64,000 bases of DNA from the NCBI GenBank assembly GCA_963693315.1, contig OY856186.1, positions 370,724,850-370,788,849 of the forward strand. Direction: 5' to 3'. A model generated the notes under the pieces. The model did not search any database, was not told the DNA's origin, and worked only from the letters and a program-made list of their open reading frames with translations. The position numbers were made by a program, and so were the translations under genes. The DNA is from Diogma glabrata (taxonomy: Eukaryota > Arthropoda > Insecta > Diptera > Cylindrotomidae). Below, piece after piece: positions 31,830-43,210 of the stretch (position 1 is the stretch's first letter; each line of letters starts with the position of its first letter).

Positions 31830-32140
31830 TTTTAAAAAGCAATTTCAGTCAAGTTCAGCAAAATTTTGCGACATTTTGACTCGACCCTTTTTAATTTGGT
31901 TTATTTTTAGTTTATAGATAGCCTTTGATAAATGAAAAATACGGCTTCAAGTAGAATTTTTTTAAATATAATAATATAAATTATTATATTTTTAAATATA
32001 ATAATATAATTATAATAACAATATAAATGATATGTCGTAGAATAGGTGTTAAAAAGAAACTTTTGAAATTGTGCATTGTTAGTTTTTTAATCCTATTCAA
32101 CGGTGTTACATAAGAAAACAAGTTTAAAAGATGAAGCTAG
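31830..32140 (+). repeat. Partial, diverged second copy of the left inverted repeat
   Basis: 'agttcagcaaaattttg', 'gacattttgactcgaccc', 'gatatgtcgtagaataggtg' and 'cggtgttacataagaaaa' recur in the order of the left arm, about 0.53 kb downstream and in the same orientation. They are interrupted by an 'ataatataa' stretch near 31970-32025. Confidence 0.75.
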
Positions 32141-32593
32141 CATCTAATCACACTTTTTTATTTTTTTTTTAAATAAAATTGAATTTTGTTTTTATTTACC
32201 TGTGAATTTACCTGTTAATCCGTTAATCCTTTAAAAGGAGGCTGTTTTTTTAGATATGCATGATTGAAAAATTTGAAAATCCTACTTTTAATTTTAAGTG
32301 AATATAGGCGTAAACTAATATGGATTAAAAATAAATAAAAACCATCTTAAGGATTTTAAATTATATATGGCTGTAATTAAGACAAAGATTTCAAAAGGTT
32401 GAATAGATGCTGTAGAGTAGTAAATGTAGAGTAATTATATTTGGTCATTAAAAATAGGCGCATATAATCTTTATTAATGCCTGCATTACTATTTTTAATC
32501 CCATTTTTGTTATATAAATGAAGTTTTAAATTGGTCACTATCAGTTAATTTCTATTACTTTAACAAAAACTTTTAAAATTTAATTTTTCTAAA

Positions 32594-33573
32594 ATGAGTG
32601 AATATAAATGCGTTAAACCATTTTCAAATTCTAAGTGTTCTTCAAATAAAAGGAAAATCACAGAGAATGTTCGACAACATTTAGATGTTCTTGGGATTAG
32701 TGCAATGGAGAATAAGCGAATATGTTCATCTTGTTATTTAAATTTAATCAATCAGTCAACACTACCTTCTGGTTCAGATTTATCAACATCACTAACAGTG
32801 GGTGACGATGCAGTATCCAATGACGCATCTTCAAATGAAACATCAGATGAAATGCAAACCGATCAACTGATTGGTGCCAGCTTTAATCGAGATTATGTTC
32901 AAACACCAAACTTGATTAACATAGAGCGTGATGTGCTAATTAATAATTTAAACGAACATATTGTGCCGCATATATCGGATCATCTTTCACCTCTTAAAAT
33001 AAATTTGTGTGACAGTCTCGACTACAGGAAACAAAAATCCGTTCAAATAACTAAGTCCATTCAGGAACGTTTGACTGGAGAAGTATTAGAGTTGTCTGAA
33101 AATCCAAAAATAAGGCAACGTTATGAAGAAATTATTAGAAACCTAAAGATACATTTCGACAATGGGGATTATGCTGAAAAACAAAAAATGTTGTCAATTT
33201 TACCGCAAGAAATGAAAATGCAGGAGATTCAAGATATATTTGGAAGTAATGCTACGCGTCATTTGGTTGAAAAAGGTAAAACTCTACATGAAAATAATTT
33301 TCAGCATTCATCTGCGACGGATAAAAGAGGTGTATCCACAACAGATATAAATGTTGTGGAGCAGTGCTATAAAAGTGATGAAATCAGTAGATTATTGCCA
33401 GGCAAACGAGATGCAATATCTTTAAAAAAGGAGAGGAGCGCATAAAAACACAAAAGCGCTTATTGCTATGTACATTAAATGAAGCTTATGTGGATTTTAA
33501 AAATAAGTTTCTTGATGTGAAAATAGGATTTACTAAATTCACATCCCTTCGACCACAAGAATGTATAAAATAA
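32594..33573 (+). CDS. Transposon-associated zinc-finger-like protein, frameshifted
   Basis: A 283-codon frame (32594-33445) starts MSEYKCVKPFSNSKC. Cys at residues 5 and 14, and the pair in RICSSC, could form a C4-type finger. An acidic/Ser-rich linker follows, then DYAEKQKMLSILPQEM, FGSNATRHLVEKGKTL and DEISRLLPGKRDAISLKK. It ends KERSA. One base out of frame, coding continues to a TAA at 33571: RIKTQKRLLLCTLNEAYVDF, then KIGFTKFTSLRPQECIK. That continuation fits a protein family repeatedly seen in invertebrate mobile elements (a PGK.D ... QKRLLL ... GF.KF..LRP.. pattern, known to me only as uncharacterised). The catalytic part expected downstream is absent, so this is a frameshifted and probably truncated copy. 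Confidence 0.6.
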
Positions 33574-33616
33574 TGTATAAATAATTTTTAATAACTATAT
33601 AACTATAACTATATTT

Positions 33617-34070
33617 ATTTTCACATATAATTTGTATGATATTTTAAAAAGTTTATTCAATAATAAAATATTTGTAATTTAATGTTGAAAAACAATCTTT
33701 TACTTTATGATTCCATAACAACATAATACGAACATAATGTTTCTCCAGTCAAAAGTTCCTAAATAGATTTAGTTATTTATACGGCTTTTTTGTTTGCAGT
33801 CGAGACTGTCAAATTATTTTTTATAAGAGTGACAAGTGATTACTAAAAGTGATAAATAAACATTTCATTTTTTATGCCATCTAATACAAAGAAAATAATT
33901 GCAGAAGTGCTCTCCTATTCAAAAGAAACTTCTGTTTGTAAAATAAGTAAATCATTTTTAACAATTGTATTTATTTTATTTATCGTACTACATATATAAT
34001 TTGTATAATATTTTAAAAAGTTCATCTAATAATAAAATATTTGATATTTAACATAAAAAAAAATCTCTTA
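33617..34070. repeat. Two direct copies of a ~90-bp AT-rich block
   Basis: 'cacatataatttgtatgata', 'ttttaaaaagttta' and 'aataataaaatatttg' at 33622-33690 recur in the same order at about 33990-34050, roughly 370 bp later. It lies 3' of the ORF and inside the right end of the transposon-like unit. Confidence 0.7.
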
Positions 34071-34074
34071 GTTT

Positions 34075-34590
34075 ATAACGCCATTTTTATAATTTTCCTT
34101 CAGAACAAAAAAAACTGATTCCCGACAGTCATATGCACAACGAATTTTATCTCTAAAACAAAAAATAACGCATCTCCTAAACTTTCACAAGTGGTTAGAT
34201 ATAATATAAGCTTCAATTTAGTTTAAAAAAAAAAAAAAGGCTATGCCATCTTTTTTTCAATTACACTGTTTTTTTCTTATGTTACACCATTAAAAATTAT
34301 ATCAAAAAATTAACAGTGTACATTTTTAAAAACTTTGTTTTAATACCTATTCAACGACATATCATTTATGAAAATCGATTCAGTAGTTTTTCTACAATCG
34401 CTCGTCAAAATGCACTCACATCACAAAATAACAAAAAATTGAGGGGCACCCTGTGAAGACCCCTGGTCGAAAAACAAAATTCTAAGAGAACTTGTATTTT
34501 TTATTTATCAAAGACTATCTATAAACAAAAAATAATCAAAATTAAAAGGGGTCAAGTCAAAACGTTGTTGAATCTTCGTGAAATTGCTCA
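34075..34590 (-). repeat. Right long inverted repeat
   Basis: Reverse complement of 31305-31785, with about 57 extra bases (34395-34455, containing 'gaggggcaccctgtga') that the left arm lacks. Confidence 0.82.
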
Positions 34591-36430
34591 TTTATTTAAT
34601 ATTTTTTGTTTGTCATTTTTCATGTTGGTTTACTAATATTTAAATTTATTTTTTTATAATATTCAGAAAATTGTGGAAAATTATTATTAATTTTTATGTC
34701 GGCTAAATATTTAAATTTTTTGAATTCTGATTTTTTTCAATTAAATTGGGGAAAAAATGGAAGCATCATTTGTATACTGATTATCATCAAATGTACACTG
34801 AATATTTAAAAAAAACTTAAGAATTATTAAAATAAAAAAGTGCACGAAATGTGCATAGACTCGTCCACCATGCACAGAATGTTTGTCGGGTCTATTATTA
34901 ATATTACTAGATGTATATTTGATTTTTTGTCTCTCACTTGTTGATACAGGTTCCTTAATATAAAATATTTCTTATTGTTGGAACAGTGAGTTAATAGAAG
35001 ATTAAGGTTCAATATTTGTTTCAGTTAAATTTTTATAAATTAATATAGGTCAAGTTCAGGCAATCGTTACATCGATTTGCCACCCATTTATTAATTTGCT
35101 TCAAATTTTTTAACTGTGGCAATGAGAATCAAAAAAACTTTTCGTAGAAAAATTTTTTTTGTCGCTAGTGGTTCTCCATAGCTAGAGTTTTTTAAAAACC
35201 ACGGGTTTCATATTTGTTCAATTTATTGTATCTCATGAACTACTTGACTGATTTAAAAAAAAAAGTTTTTATTTTAAAGAAATGAGTCCTTTTTGTTAAA
35301 AATAATTACAATTACACTATAAAAATAAAGAAATGATGGGGTTGATATTCAAGTTGTATTTTTTGGAGTTTGTTTTGGAATTTGGCGATTTTTTTGACAA
35401 TTACAGAAATTTTTTAAAACAATTTCATTTTATATTTACAGATAAAGATTTATTAAAAAATTTCTGTATTATCCAAAAAAAATCCCCAAAATCCATATCT
35501 TTGGTATTATGTAGAAAAATAACGCAGGTATAAAACTATAAAATAAAATAAAAAAACAGCGGGGATATCAACCTTCCACCCCTTATTATTTTTAGCTTTT
35601 CAATTTTGTGTAACAAATTATGAAAAATTTTTAATTTAATTATTTTTAATAAAAATGACTTATTTTCACATTTAAAACAAAATATTTTTTTTAATCCGTC
35701 AAGTGGATTTCGAGATACGTTATTTTGAATATATATATATAAATTACGTAGTTTAAAAAACTAGGCCTAGCTTGTAAGGACGGGCCTATTTCGAGTTTTA
35801 CTCTAAATCAAGAACATTCATAACGAAAGAAATTCTCTAATGATTTGCTATTTTATTTCGGTACTAGGCTTTAAATTAAAATAATCCATGTCAACAAATA
35901 AAAAAAATGTATGAGTGCTACAGGCCAATTAACTAATTTTAAACATTTTCTCAGTTAATTGCTTTGTTGCGTCAGTCAATGTCAATTAATAATACATTTT
36001 TCTCCATAAATAATAAAAAAATTTTGATGTAGATTTATAACGGTTGTTCAAATTTATAAAAAGTGGAATGGTTATCTGTAGTTGTAGAAGAGAATATTTT
36101 CTCGTTTTACATAGAATATTTATTGAGATGATATATGGAAATGGTTGACTAGCATTTCATATTGAGATGATGAAAGTACAATTGAAAAAATTAATAAGAG
36201 ATGGACTATAAATAATCGATCAAATGTTCGATGGAGGCATTGTGTAAATATTAATCAAACAAAAACAATACGTAAATGTAAATCAATGATAAACATTGTA
36301 AGTTTTTGTAATTTTGTGGTTATAACTAAATATATAACAAATAATTATAAACAAATAAAACTTATTTTTGAAGTTAGTTCTGGTTTCTTTGCATTAATAA
36401 TATTAATTTTGGGAAAGATTTACGATAAAA
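34591..36430. other. No gene; contains a block shared with 60.4-60.8 kb
   Basis: Non-coding. The segment 35790-36070 ('aagaacattcataacgaaag' ... 'gcgtcagtcaatgtcaatta' ... 'ggttgttcaaatt') has a diverged relative at about 60470-60750. There it lies downstream of composite repeat R, whereas here it lies upstream. Confidence 0.55.
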
Positions 36431-36604
36431 ATGTCACAAAACTTTAATTTCATTTTTGGTTTATTATTTTTTGTTGCCAATATTAAAGATAGTAAATGTA
36501 AAGTACGAAAAACTGGGACAGAAGGAATATACGTAAAACCATACGATTGTCATACAATAGAAAATTTCAAAAAGCAAATGATTTCTGGTTTGAACGTGAT
36601 TTAA
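36431..36604 (+). CDS. Candidate small secreted peptide ORF (57 aa) or first exon
   Basis: Too short for most ORF filters. It starts MSQNFNFIFGLLFFVANIKD, a plausible signal peptide with a hydrophobic core FIFGLLFFV. It then runs CKVRKTGTEGIYVKPYDCHT, with two Cys, and ends GLNVI. It could be a short secreted peptide, the first exon of a longer protein, or a chance frame. No splice donor is obvious. Its position between repeats gives no support. Confidence 0.22.
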   Translation: MSQNFNFIFGLLFFVANIKDSKCKVRKTGTEGIYVKPYDCHTIENFKKQMISGLNVI

Positions 36605-36894
36605 AAATTAAATTAAAATTTTAAATTTTCAAATTAAATTAAATTAAATTAAAACTAAAATTAAAATTTTTGATAATTTGTTATAAAAAATTCAAAAACA
36701 AATAAATAATAAGGGTTACAGGGCTGATATCTCCCATTTATTTTCATATTTTCTCCCATTTTATAATTTTTTTAAAAAAATCGCAAGAATCTAAGTCTTT
36801 GGTCTTATGTAGAAAAATAATGATATTATAAAATTATTAAAATAATGTATAAATGGCGATATTAACCCTCCAACCCCTATTATTTGTTTATTTT
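36605..36894. other. AT-rich spacer with an AAATT microsatellite
   Basis: 'aaattaaattaaattaaatt' near 36630-36655. Otherwise featureless. Confidence 0.5.
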
Positions 36895-38385
36895 ATAATT
36901 ACTTCGGTCTGAAAGACCTATGGATTCATGAGCTAAATGTGAAATTCTTACACCACTTTTTTGGTATTTCTCGAAGTTTTAGGACCTAATGATTCTAAAA
37001 AAGCAAAAACAAAATGTATGTCTGTCTGCCGGCCCGCCGTCACAACCAACGAAATCTAGAAAACAGCTGAAGGGATTTGAAATATTTTGAATTCCAAAAA
37101 TAGGTACACTAAATGGTAAGGGCCGAAAGGACGATGTGTTTGATAACTGTAGCGTAAGTGTGTCAAAAAAATTGGAAAGTGTGTCAAAACAAGGAAATAA
37201 GCATATTTTTTGCTTAAAAAACATTCAATTTAAGTGATAATGAGTAGGAACAAAGAATATGGAGAAATCTGGATGGTCGGGATTGGTATGTGAGATCAAA
37301 AACTAGATTATTGCATTATGAGTTTGTCAAACAAATGTTGTCAAGTGTGTCAAAAAAAAAAGATGTTTTTACAAACATTTTTGGAAAAAAATAAAATTAG
37401 TTATTTGTTTGACATGAAATTTTATTATTACTATTGAGAATTATGGCATTATAAGTTTGTCAAAAAATTATTGTAAAGTGTGTCACAAAAATGATTTGAT
37501 TTTTTTTTTAGATAATTTTTTGGCAAAAAAAAATTTAGCTGTTTGTTTACGTAAATATAATTGGACATGGAAATTTTTGAATTTGTTATAGTTTTGGAAA
37601 TATTTTTGGAATTTTGAAAAAGTACCAATTTTTAATTTTATAAGAATTTTTGGAATATTTTTAGAATTTTGAAAAATTTTAAATTTTAGATTTCATCATA
37701 ATTTTTAAAATTTTGAAAAAAGAATTTTTGAATTTTTAAAAATGTTTGGAATATTATTAGAATTTTAGAAAAAGTTTAAGTTTTTGATTTTATTCTAATT
37801 TTTGGAATATTTTTAGAATTTTGAAAAATTTGAAATTTTTGATTTTATTATAATTTTTATAATTTTGGAAAAAGTTACAAGTTTTAATTTTGTTATAATT
37901 TATGCAATATTTTTAGAATTTTTGAAAAAAGTTTTAATCTTTGATTTTGTAATAATTTTTTAAATATTTTTAGAATTTTGTTTGAAAAAAGTTTCAATTT
38001 TTGATTTTATTTAATTTTTACAATATTTTTGGAATTTTGAAAGAAATATGAATTTGTGATTTTGAAATATTTTCTCGAAACGCTAAATGGAGACGTTTTT
38101 GAGTAGTTTGCTGATTGTATAATCTTTTCACTGAATTATGTTAATTTATGATCTGTTATAATTTTCCGACAACGTATTGATGTTTCGTGTTAGTTTGGTA
38201 ATACATATCTAACCAGAGATAAAAAATACATGTACTTTAACAAAAAGGTATGTTTGATATACATCACTGCCCAAAAACCATGTCTTCGTAAAAGTTTTTT
38301 GCCGAAAACTATATCAAAATCCTTAACCAAGACCGAAATGTTGATATCTCAGAGCTGTGAAATTTCATCCCCTCCATATTTTTTT
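36895..38385 (+). repeat. Composite repeat 'R', copy B
   Basis: Begins 'acttcggtctgaaagaccta', includes 'tcgaagttttaggacct', 'gtatgtctgtctgccggccc' and the 'aagtgtgtcaaa' tandem (about three units), then the 'ttttggaatatttttagaat' array, and ends near 'tctcagagctgtgaaatttc'. It is colinear with copy D (58875-60235) and with inverted copy A. Confidence 0.88.
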
Positions 38386-38803
38386 ATAATTAAAATCATT
38401 AATCAAAAATTGTCACTGGATTATTTTTATATTTTTACCATTAACAAATAAACAAATTTTAAAAGCCATCAAGCAGTTGTTGAGGTACTTTAAATTAAAC
38501 ATATGTGAAACCAGTGGTTTTTAAAAACTACCCCTCGCTATAAAGGAAGAACGACTTGCGCCAAAAAAAAATTTCTTTAACGAAACGTTTTGTTTCGATT
38601 CTCTCTTTCGTTATAAACAATTTGAAGCAACCAAAAAAATATGTGGTAAGAAAATTTTTGCCACAATAATTGACAATTTTTGGTCAAAAAATCGTTTTAG
38701 TTTTTAGTAAGAAAACGATTTATTTAATTTGATTAGATTGAAAATAAGTTCAAAGTTTTCTTAAATGTTTATTCAATTCAATTAACCATTAGGATTGTCA
38801 AAA
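38386..38803. other. No gene recognised
   Basis: AT-rich sequence after copy B, with no domain or repeat relationship found. Confidence 0.45.
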
Positions 38804-38933
38804 AAACTACTACAATTGTGTAATTGCTTCATTCGCAACATCAAACTCGCCAAAAAAAAATACTACAGTGAAAGAAGCAATTGTAATTGCTTCTTTCACT
38901 GTAATATTTTTTTTTACACAATTGTAGTAGTTT
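38804..38933. repeat. Nested inverted repeats (20-bp outer, ~23-bp inner arms)
   Basis: Outer arms 38804-38823 (AAACTACTACAATTGTGTAA) and 38914-38933 are perfect. Inside, arms beginning 'atactacagtgaaagaagca' near 38860 and ending near 38905 pair with one mismatch. The structure suggests a small foldback or MITE-like element. Confidence 0.82.
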
Positions 38934-39777
38934 CATCGATCAAATAATACAGGGTTGGGCAATGCATTTTAAAAGAGGCATATTACAAAACAACAAATAG
39001 CACATAAACATTTTATTTTTTGGTGGATCATAGTAACTTGAATGGATTAAAAGATTCAATACTAGATATCGCATTTTTCAAACGATTAACTGATCTGAAC
39101 AATCGACATTGGAATCTATTAGCCCACATAAATGTTATATGAATTTTTAATTACACACAAATCAGTTAGTAATTACTTAAGTTCACTTCAAATTATAGAA
39201 TTAAAATGGAGCTCTACTACGTCCAATGAATTGAAAATATTTGTACCAATGTGATTGACACATTGATACCAATGCGTACGAGTGTGATTGAACTTTGTAA
39301 TTGTTTAATTGTTTTGCATTTTTGATGTTCAAAATATATTATTATTAGTCAGCTGCCAAATGAAAATATGTATGAGTTCATTGGATAATTCACAAAAATA
39401 CATTTAAACCTCTTAATGTTGTCTATGTCAAGTGGTCTGAAATTGCATGACTTTATTTTTGCATGACACATGCTTAATAGTTGACGACATGTTGCTCTCT
39501 AAATACATGTTTTTCAACCTTTTTTTAATTAAAAAAATACTATAACATGATTGAAGTTTTTAAGAGCGAGGGTGATTCACAAAATATGGGAGAAATTGTA
39601 TTTGACGTCTATGTTGTAGACAAAAAGTTGACAAAAATAAAAACAAGTTGAAATAATTTTCAAAAACGACAATCATTGAGCGTTATCATAACGACCTTGA
39701 TTTTATTTTACAGTTAAGTGCAAAGCACTCGTTATAGATTCAGACTGAAATTTAATTTCCTTTTAAGATTATTGCTA
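38934..39777. other. No gene recognised
   Basis: AT-rich, with short ORFs only. Confidence 0.45.
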
Positions 39778-40965
39778 AGCATCAGACTCAAACCTAGACT
39801 CAGACTCAAACTCAGGCTCAAACCCAGACTCAGACTCAGACTCACTTAAACTCAGACTTATATTAAGATTTGGACTCACACTCAGACCCAAACTCAGACT
39901 CAGACTTAGATTCAGACTCAGACTCAGATTTAAACTCAGGCCCAGACTCAGACTCAGATTCAGTCTCAACCTCAGACTTAGACACTGAATCAAACTCAGA
40001 CTCAGACTTAGACTTAGACTCAGACTCAAACTCACTCTCAGACTCAGACTCCGACTCAGACTCAGACTCACTCTCAGACTCAGACTCTGACTCAGATTTC
40101 GACTCAGACTCAGACTAAGGCTCAGGGTCAGACTCAGACTAAGATTCAGACTCAGACTCGGCCTCAGTCTCAGACTCAGACTGAGACTCAGTTTCAGACT
40201 CAAACTCAGCCTCAGTCTCAGACTCAGACTCAAACTATGACTCAGACTCAGACTCAGACTCAGACTCAGACTCAGACTCAAAATCAGACTCAGACTCAGA
40301 TTCAGACTCAGACTCAAACTCAGACTCCAACTCAGACTCAGACTCAGACTCAGACTCAGACTCAGACTCAGACTCAGACTCAGACTCAGACTCAGTCTCA
40401 GACTCAGACTCCGACTTCAAACTCAAGCTCAGACTCAGGCTCAGAATCAAACTCAGACTACGAATCAAACTCAGAAACAGACTTAAACTCAGAGTTAGAA
40501 TCAGACTAAGACTCAGAATCAGACTCAGACTCAAACTCAGACTAAGACTCAGACGGAGACTTAGACTTAAAGTAAGTCTCAAACTCAGGCGAAGCCAAGG
40601 ACTCTGACTCAGACTGAGACTAAGAATCAGCCTAAGACTAAGACTAAGATTAAGTTCCAGACTAAAACTCAGATTTAGATTCATAATCAAACACCAACTC
40701 AGAATCAAATTTAGTCTGAGACTCAGACTCAGACTCAAACTCAGACTCAGATTCAGACTCAAGCTTAAACTCAGACTCAGACCCAGACTCAAAATCAGAC
40801 TCAGGCTCAGATTGAGACTCAGACTAAGACTCAGCCTCAGACTCATACCCAGGCTAAGGCACAGACTTAGACGCAGACACAGATTCAGACTCAGGCTTAT
40901 ACTCAAACTCAGATTGAGACTCACCCTCACACTCAGATACTGATTCAGACTCAGACTCTGAATCA
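39778..40965. repeat. Hexanucleotide array GACTCA, diverged (about 1.2 kb)
   Basis: Variants of GACTCA make up the whole segment, purest near 40243-40400. A 6-bp unit keeps frames open and gives apparent Asp-Ser, Thr-Gln, Glu-Ser or Leu-Ser repeats of up to about 240 codons on both strands. These have no initiation context or flanking protein and are artefacts of the array. Confidence 0.92.
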
Positions 40966-42174
40966 CGCAACTGAGACCATTTACTTACCACATCAATCAA
41001 ACAAAACACTCGAATATGATCAGAGAAAATTTGATTCGTATTCAAAATCTCCAAAACTTTTACCGATCCCACTATACATATCATGGAAAAAAGCTCAAAA
41101 ATCAAACGCAAAAAAAAAAACAAAATCCAAAAATATAGCTTACCAAAGAAAGAAGTCAGACATAAAACCCGTTAAACAACTTAATACATTTTTATTTCTT
41201 TTTGAGAAGAGAAAGTTTTTTTTTCAACTTTTATTTTTAACAGTTACGTTGTGTCTTAGCTTTTATAAGATTTTATGTTGAGTGTGGCACGTAAATACAT
41301 GTGTAAGAAATCAAAACAACTACTGACATACTCAGTAAATTTATTTTACTTCCTATACATTAAAAAAAATTAATTTCTTTTTCTTTATATATAAAATAAA
41401 AAAAAAACTTTAAGAAAATCATTCAAATGAATCAATTTGCAATAATTTGCAAATAATAAATAAACAATTTTTTAATTATATTAAAAGAAAATCATTTCCT
41501 TGAAATAAAATATATTTTTATGCAGTTTTTCTTTTTATGTGTAAATAAGAAAATTGAAAAGAAAATTAAAATTATTGTATTTGATTATATTAAGTAAACA
41601 AATATGTTACGATGGCGGCTATAAGTCTATTCAGGTTTTATAATTTATTTTTTGTGTCTTATTATATTTTTTTTTATTTTGTCATTAATTAAAACTTGAT
41701 TTAAGACGGTTTTTTTTGGAACTGTGTTAAGATATTCTAAACTATAAATAGAATTTAATGTGACTTGAAATATGCCTTATCCAGTTTTATTCTTTTTGTA
41801 AATATTGAAGCAGATCCATTTTGTTTTTATTTTCAAGGAGGTTTTCGAAGCATACAAACGTATTGTGATTGAAAATTCGTGTATGAAACACTCAAGGTAA
41901 ATAGAAGCCGTGTTCGATTTGACTGAAACAACTGAAGCAACTGAAAAATTAAATGCAATTGTTGTGGTTTTTTCAGTTGTTTCAGTCAAATCGAACGCAC
42001 CTAGAGTGAGTTGGAAAATATTCAGGGTCATCCTAATTTGAAATTTAGGATGACTCCAAAACCGGTAATAGTGTGGACGATTACCACTTCTTTGACTTTA
42101 AATTCAGATAAAATAACAGGGCAAAAGTGAGCTAACTTTGGTGAACATACCTAAAATCCAGTACATGGGAATAT
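40966..42174. other. No gene; contains a 25-bp-arm hairpin
   Basis: AT-rich spacer between two hexamer arrays. The only structure seen is the inverted repeat listed at 41912-41996. Confidence 0.45.
41912..41996. repeat. Perfect inverted repeat, 25-bp arms
   Basis: GTTCGATTTGACTGAAACAA begins the left arm (41912-41936). The right arm is 41972-41996, with a 35-bp loop. Possibly a MITE or foldback element. Confidence 0.85.
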
Positions 42175-42520
42175 AGACTCAGATTGAGATTTAAACTCCG
42201 ACTCAGACCAGACTCAAACTCATACTCAGACTCAGTCTCAGACTCAGACTCAGGCTCAGACTCAGACACAGACTCAGACTCAGACTCAGACTCAGACTCA
42301 GACTCAGACTCAGACTCAGACTCAGACTCAGACTCAGACTCAGACTCAGACTCAGACTCAGACTCAGACTCAGACTCAGACTCAGACTCAGACTCAGACT
42401 CAGACTCAGACTCAGACTCAGACACAGACTCAGACTCAGCTTCAGACTCAGTTTTAGACTTAGACTCATACTCAGACTCCGACTGAGACTCAGACTCACA
42501 CTGTAACTGATACTCAGACT
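42175..42520. repeat. Hexanucleotide array GACTCA with a pure core
   Basis: 42271-42423 is an uninterrupted run of about 25 units. The flanks are diverged. Purity suggests recent expansion compared with the larger array at 39.8-41.0 kb. Apparent Asp-Ser and Glu-Ser ORFs are artefacts. Confidence 0.93.
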
Positions 42521-42992
42521 CAAAGTCAGACGAATCAGAAGAACTTTGATTGGCGATACAAACAAAATACAAATGTTTGCAAACTCAAAAACTGGGTAAA
42601 CGATTAAATTGTTTGTTTTGTTTAATTACATCAATTTTATAATAAAAAATAAAAGTAAAAATAGTTAAATAACAAATAATAGTTATTTTTATCATCATCA
42701 TTATTGTTTTTTTTTCTTTACTTTTATCAATAATAAAAGAAAACGAAATTGTGTTAAAACGAAACTTAAGTATTAATTTGGAATTTTAATGAAATTTTTG
42801 CTGCGAATCATTTTATTTTCAGCAAAGTTAATTGGAATTGGAGAGAGAAAAGAGATATTGGAGTACTTGCATAAGATAAATAAGTTTACTTAATCAAACG
42901 TAGCATGAATTAAAACTTGCTAACTAAACTAAACCACCTTTGCAAGCTTTCTTCAACCAATCATTGGCAGCCAGTAGATTTCAGTTTTACTG
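42521..42992. other. No gene recognised
   Basis: AT-rich spacer before the LINE insertion. Confidence 0.45.
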
Positions 42993-43210
42993 TTGTATGT
43001 TTTGTTACTTTGCTTTAAAGAACTTAAAAGTTTTTTTAGATGTTTTCCTTGGAAACGCTATTGCCTTACCGGCCAAGACCCAGACATAGCTGCATCAAAT
43101 TTTTCTGAAACTGTAATTGATGGTATGCACAGATTTATTCCTAATAAATTGATCATTCCGAAAACTGATCTATGGTTTTCTAGTAAATGCAAAAAAGCTA
43201 TAAAAGTTAA
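42993..43210 (+). pseudogene. LINE ORF2, linker upstream of RT (first frame)
   Basis: An open frame from 42993 becomes element-like at about RCFPWKRYCLTGQDPDIAAS, then ETVIDGMHRFIP and DLWFSSKCKKAIKVKK. This is the segment between endonuclease and RT in jockey/CR1-like ORF2. It loses frame in the A-run at 43209-43215, where one base is inserted or missing; the next frame carries on directly. Confidence 0.72.

Larger units (their letters stand above)
31305..34590 (+). mobile_element. DNA-transposon-like unit with long inverted repeats (about 0.5 kb)
   Basis: The left end starts TGAGCAATTTCACG at 31305 and the same sequence closes the unit in inverted orientation at 34590. Similarity continues through 'ttttgacttgacccc', 'cgaccaggggtc', 'gatatgtcgttgaatagg', 'ggcatagcc', 'taaccacttgtgaaagctta' and 'atgactgtcgggaatcagtt' to about 31785/34075. 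Between them lies one ORF with a zinc-finger-like N-terminus. The right arm carries about 57 bp absent from the left arm. No clear target duplication was seen. The superfamily is not assigned. Confidence 0.75.

Noticed and set aside
39775..40966. Long Asp-Ser, Glu-Ser, Thr-Gln and Leu-Ser repeat ORFs
   Set aside because: Products of the GACTCA hexamer array, open on both strands at once. No non-repeat domain is attached.
42132..42572. Serine/aspartate or serine/glutamate repeat 'protein'
   Set aside because: Same hexamer effect. The flanking residues are short and unremarkable.
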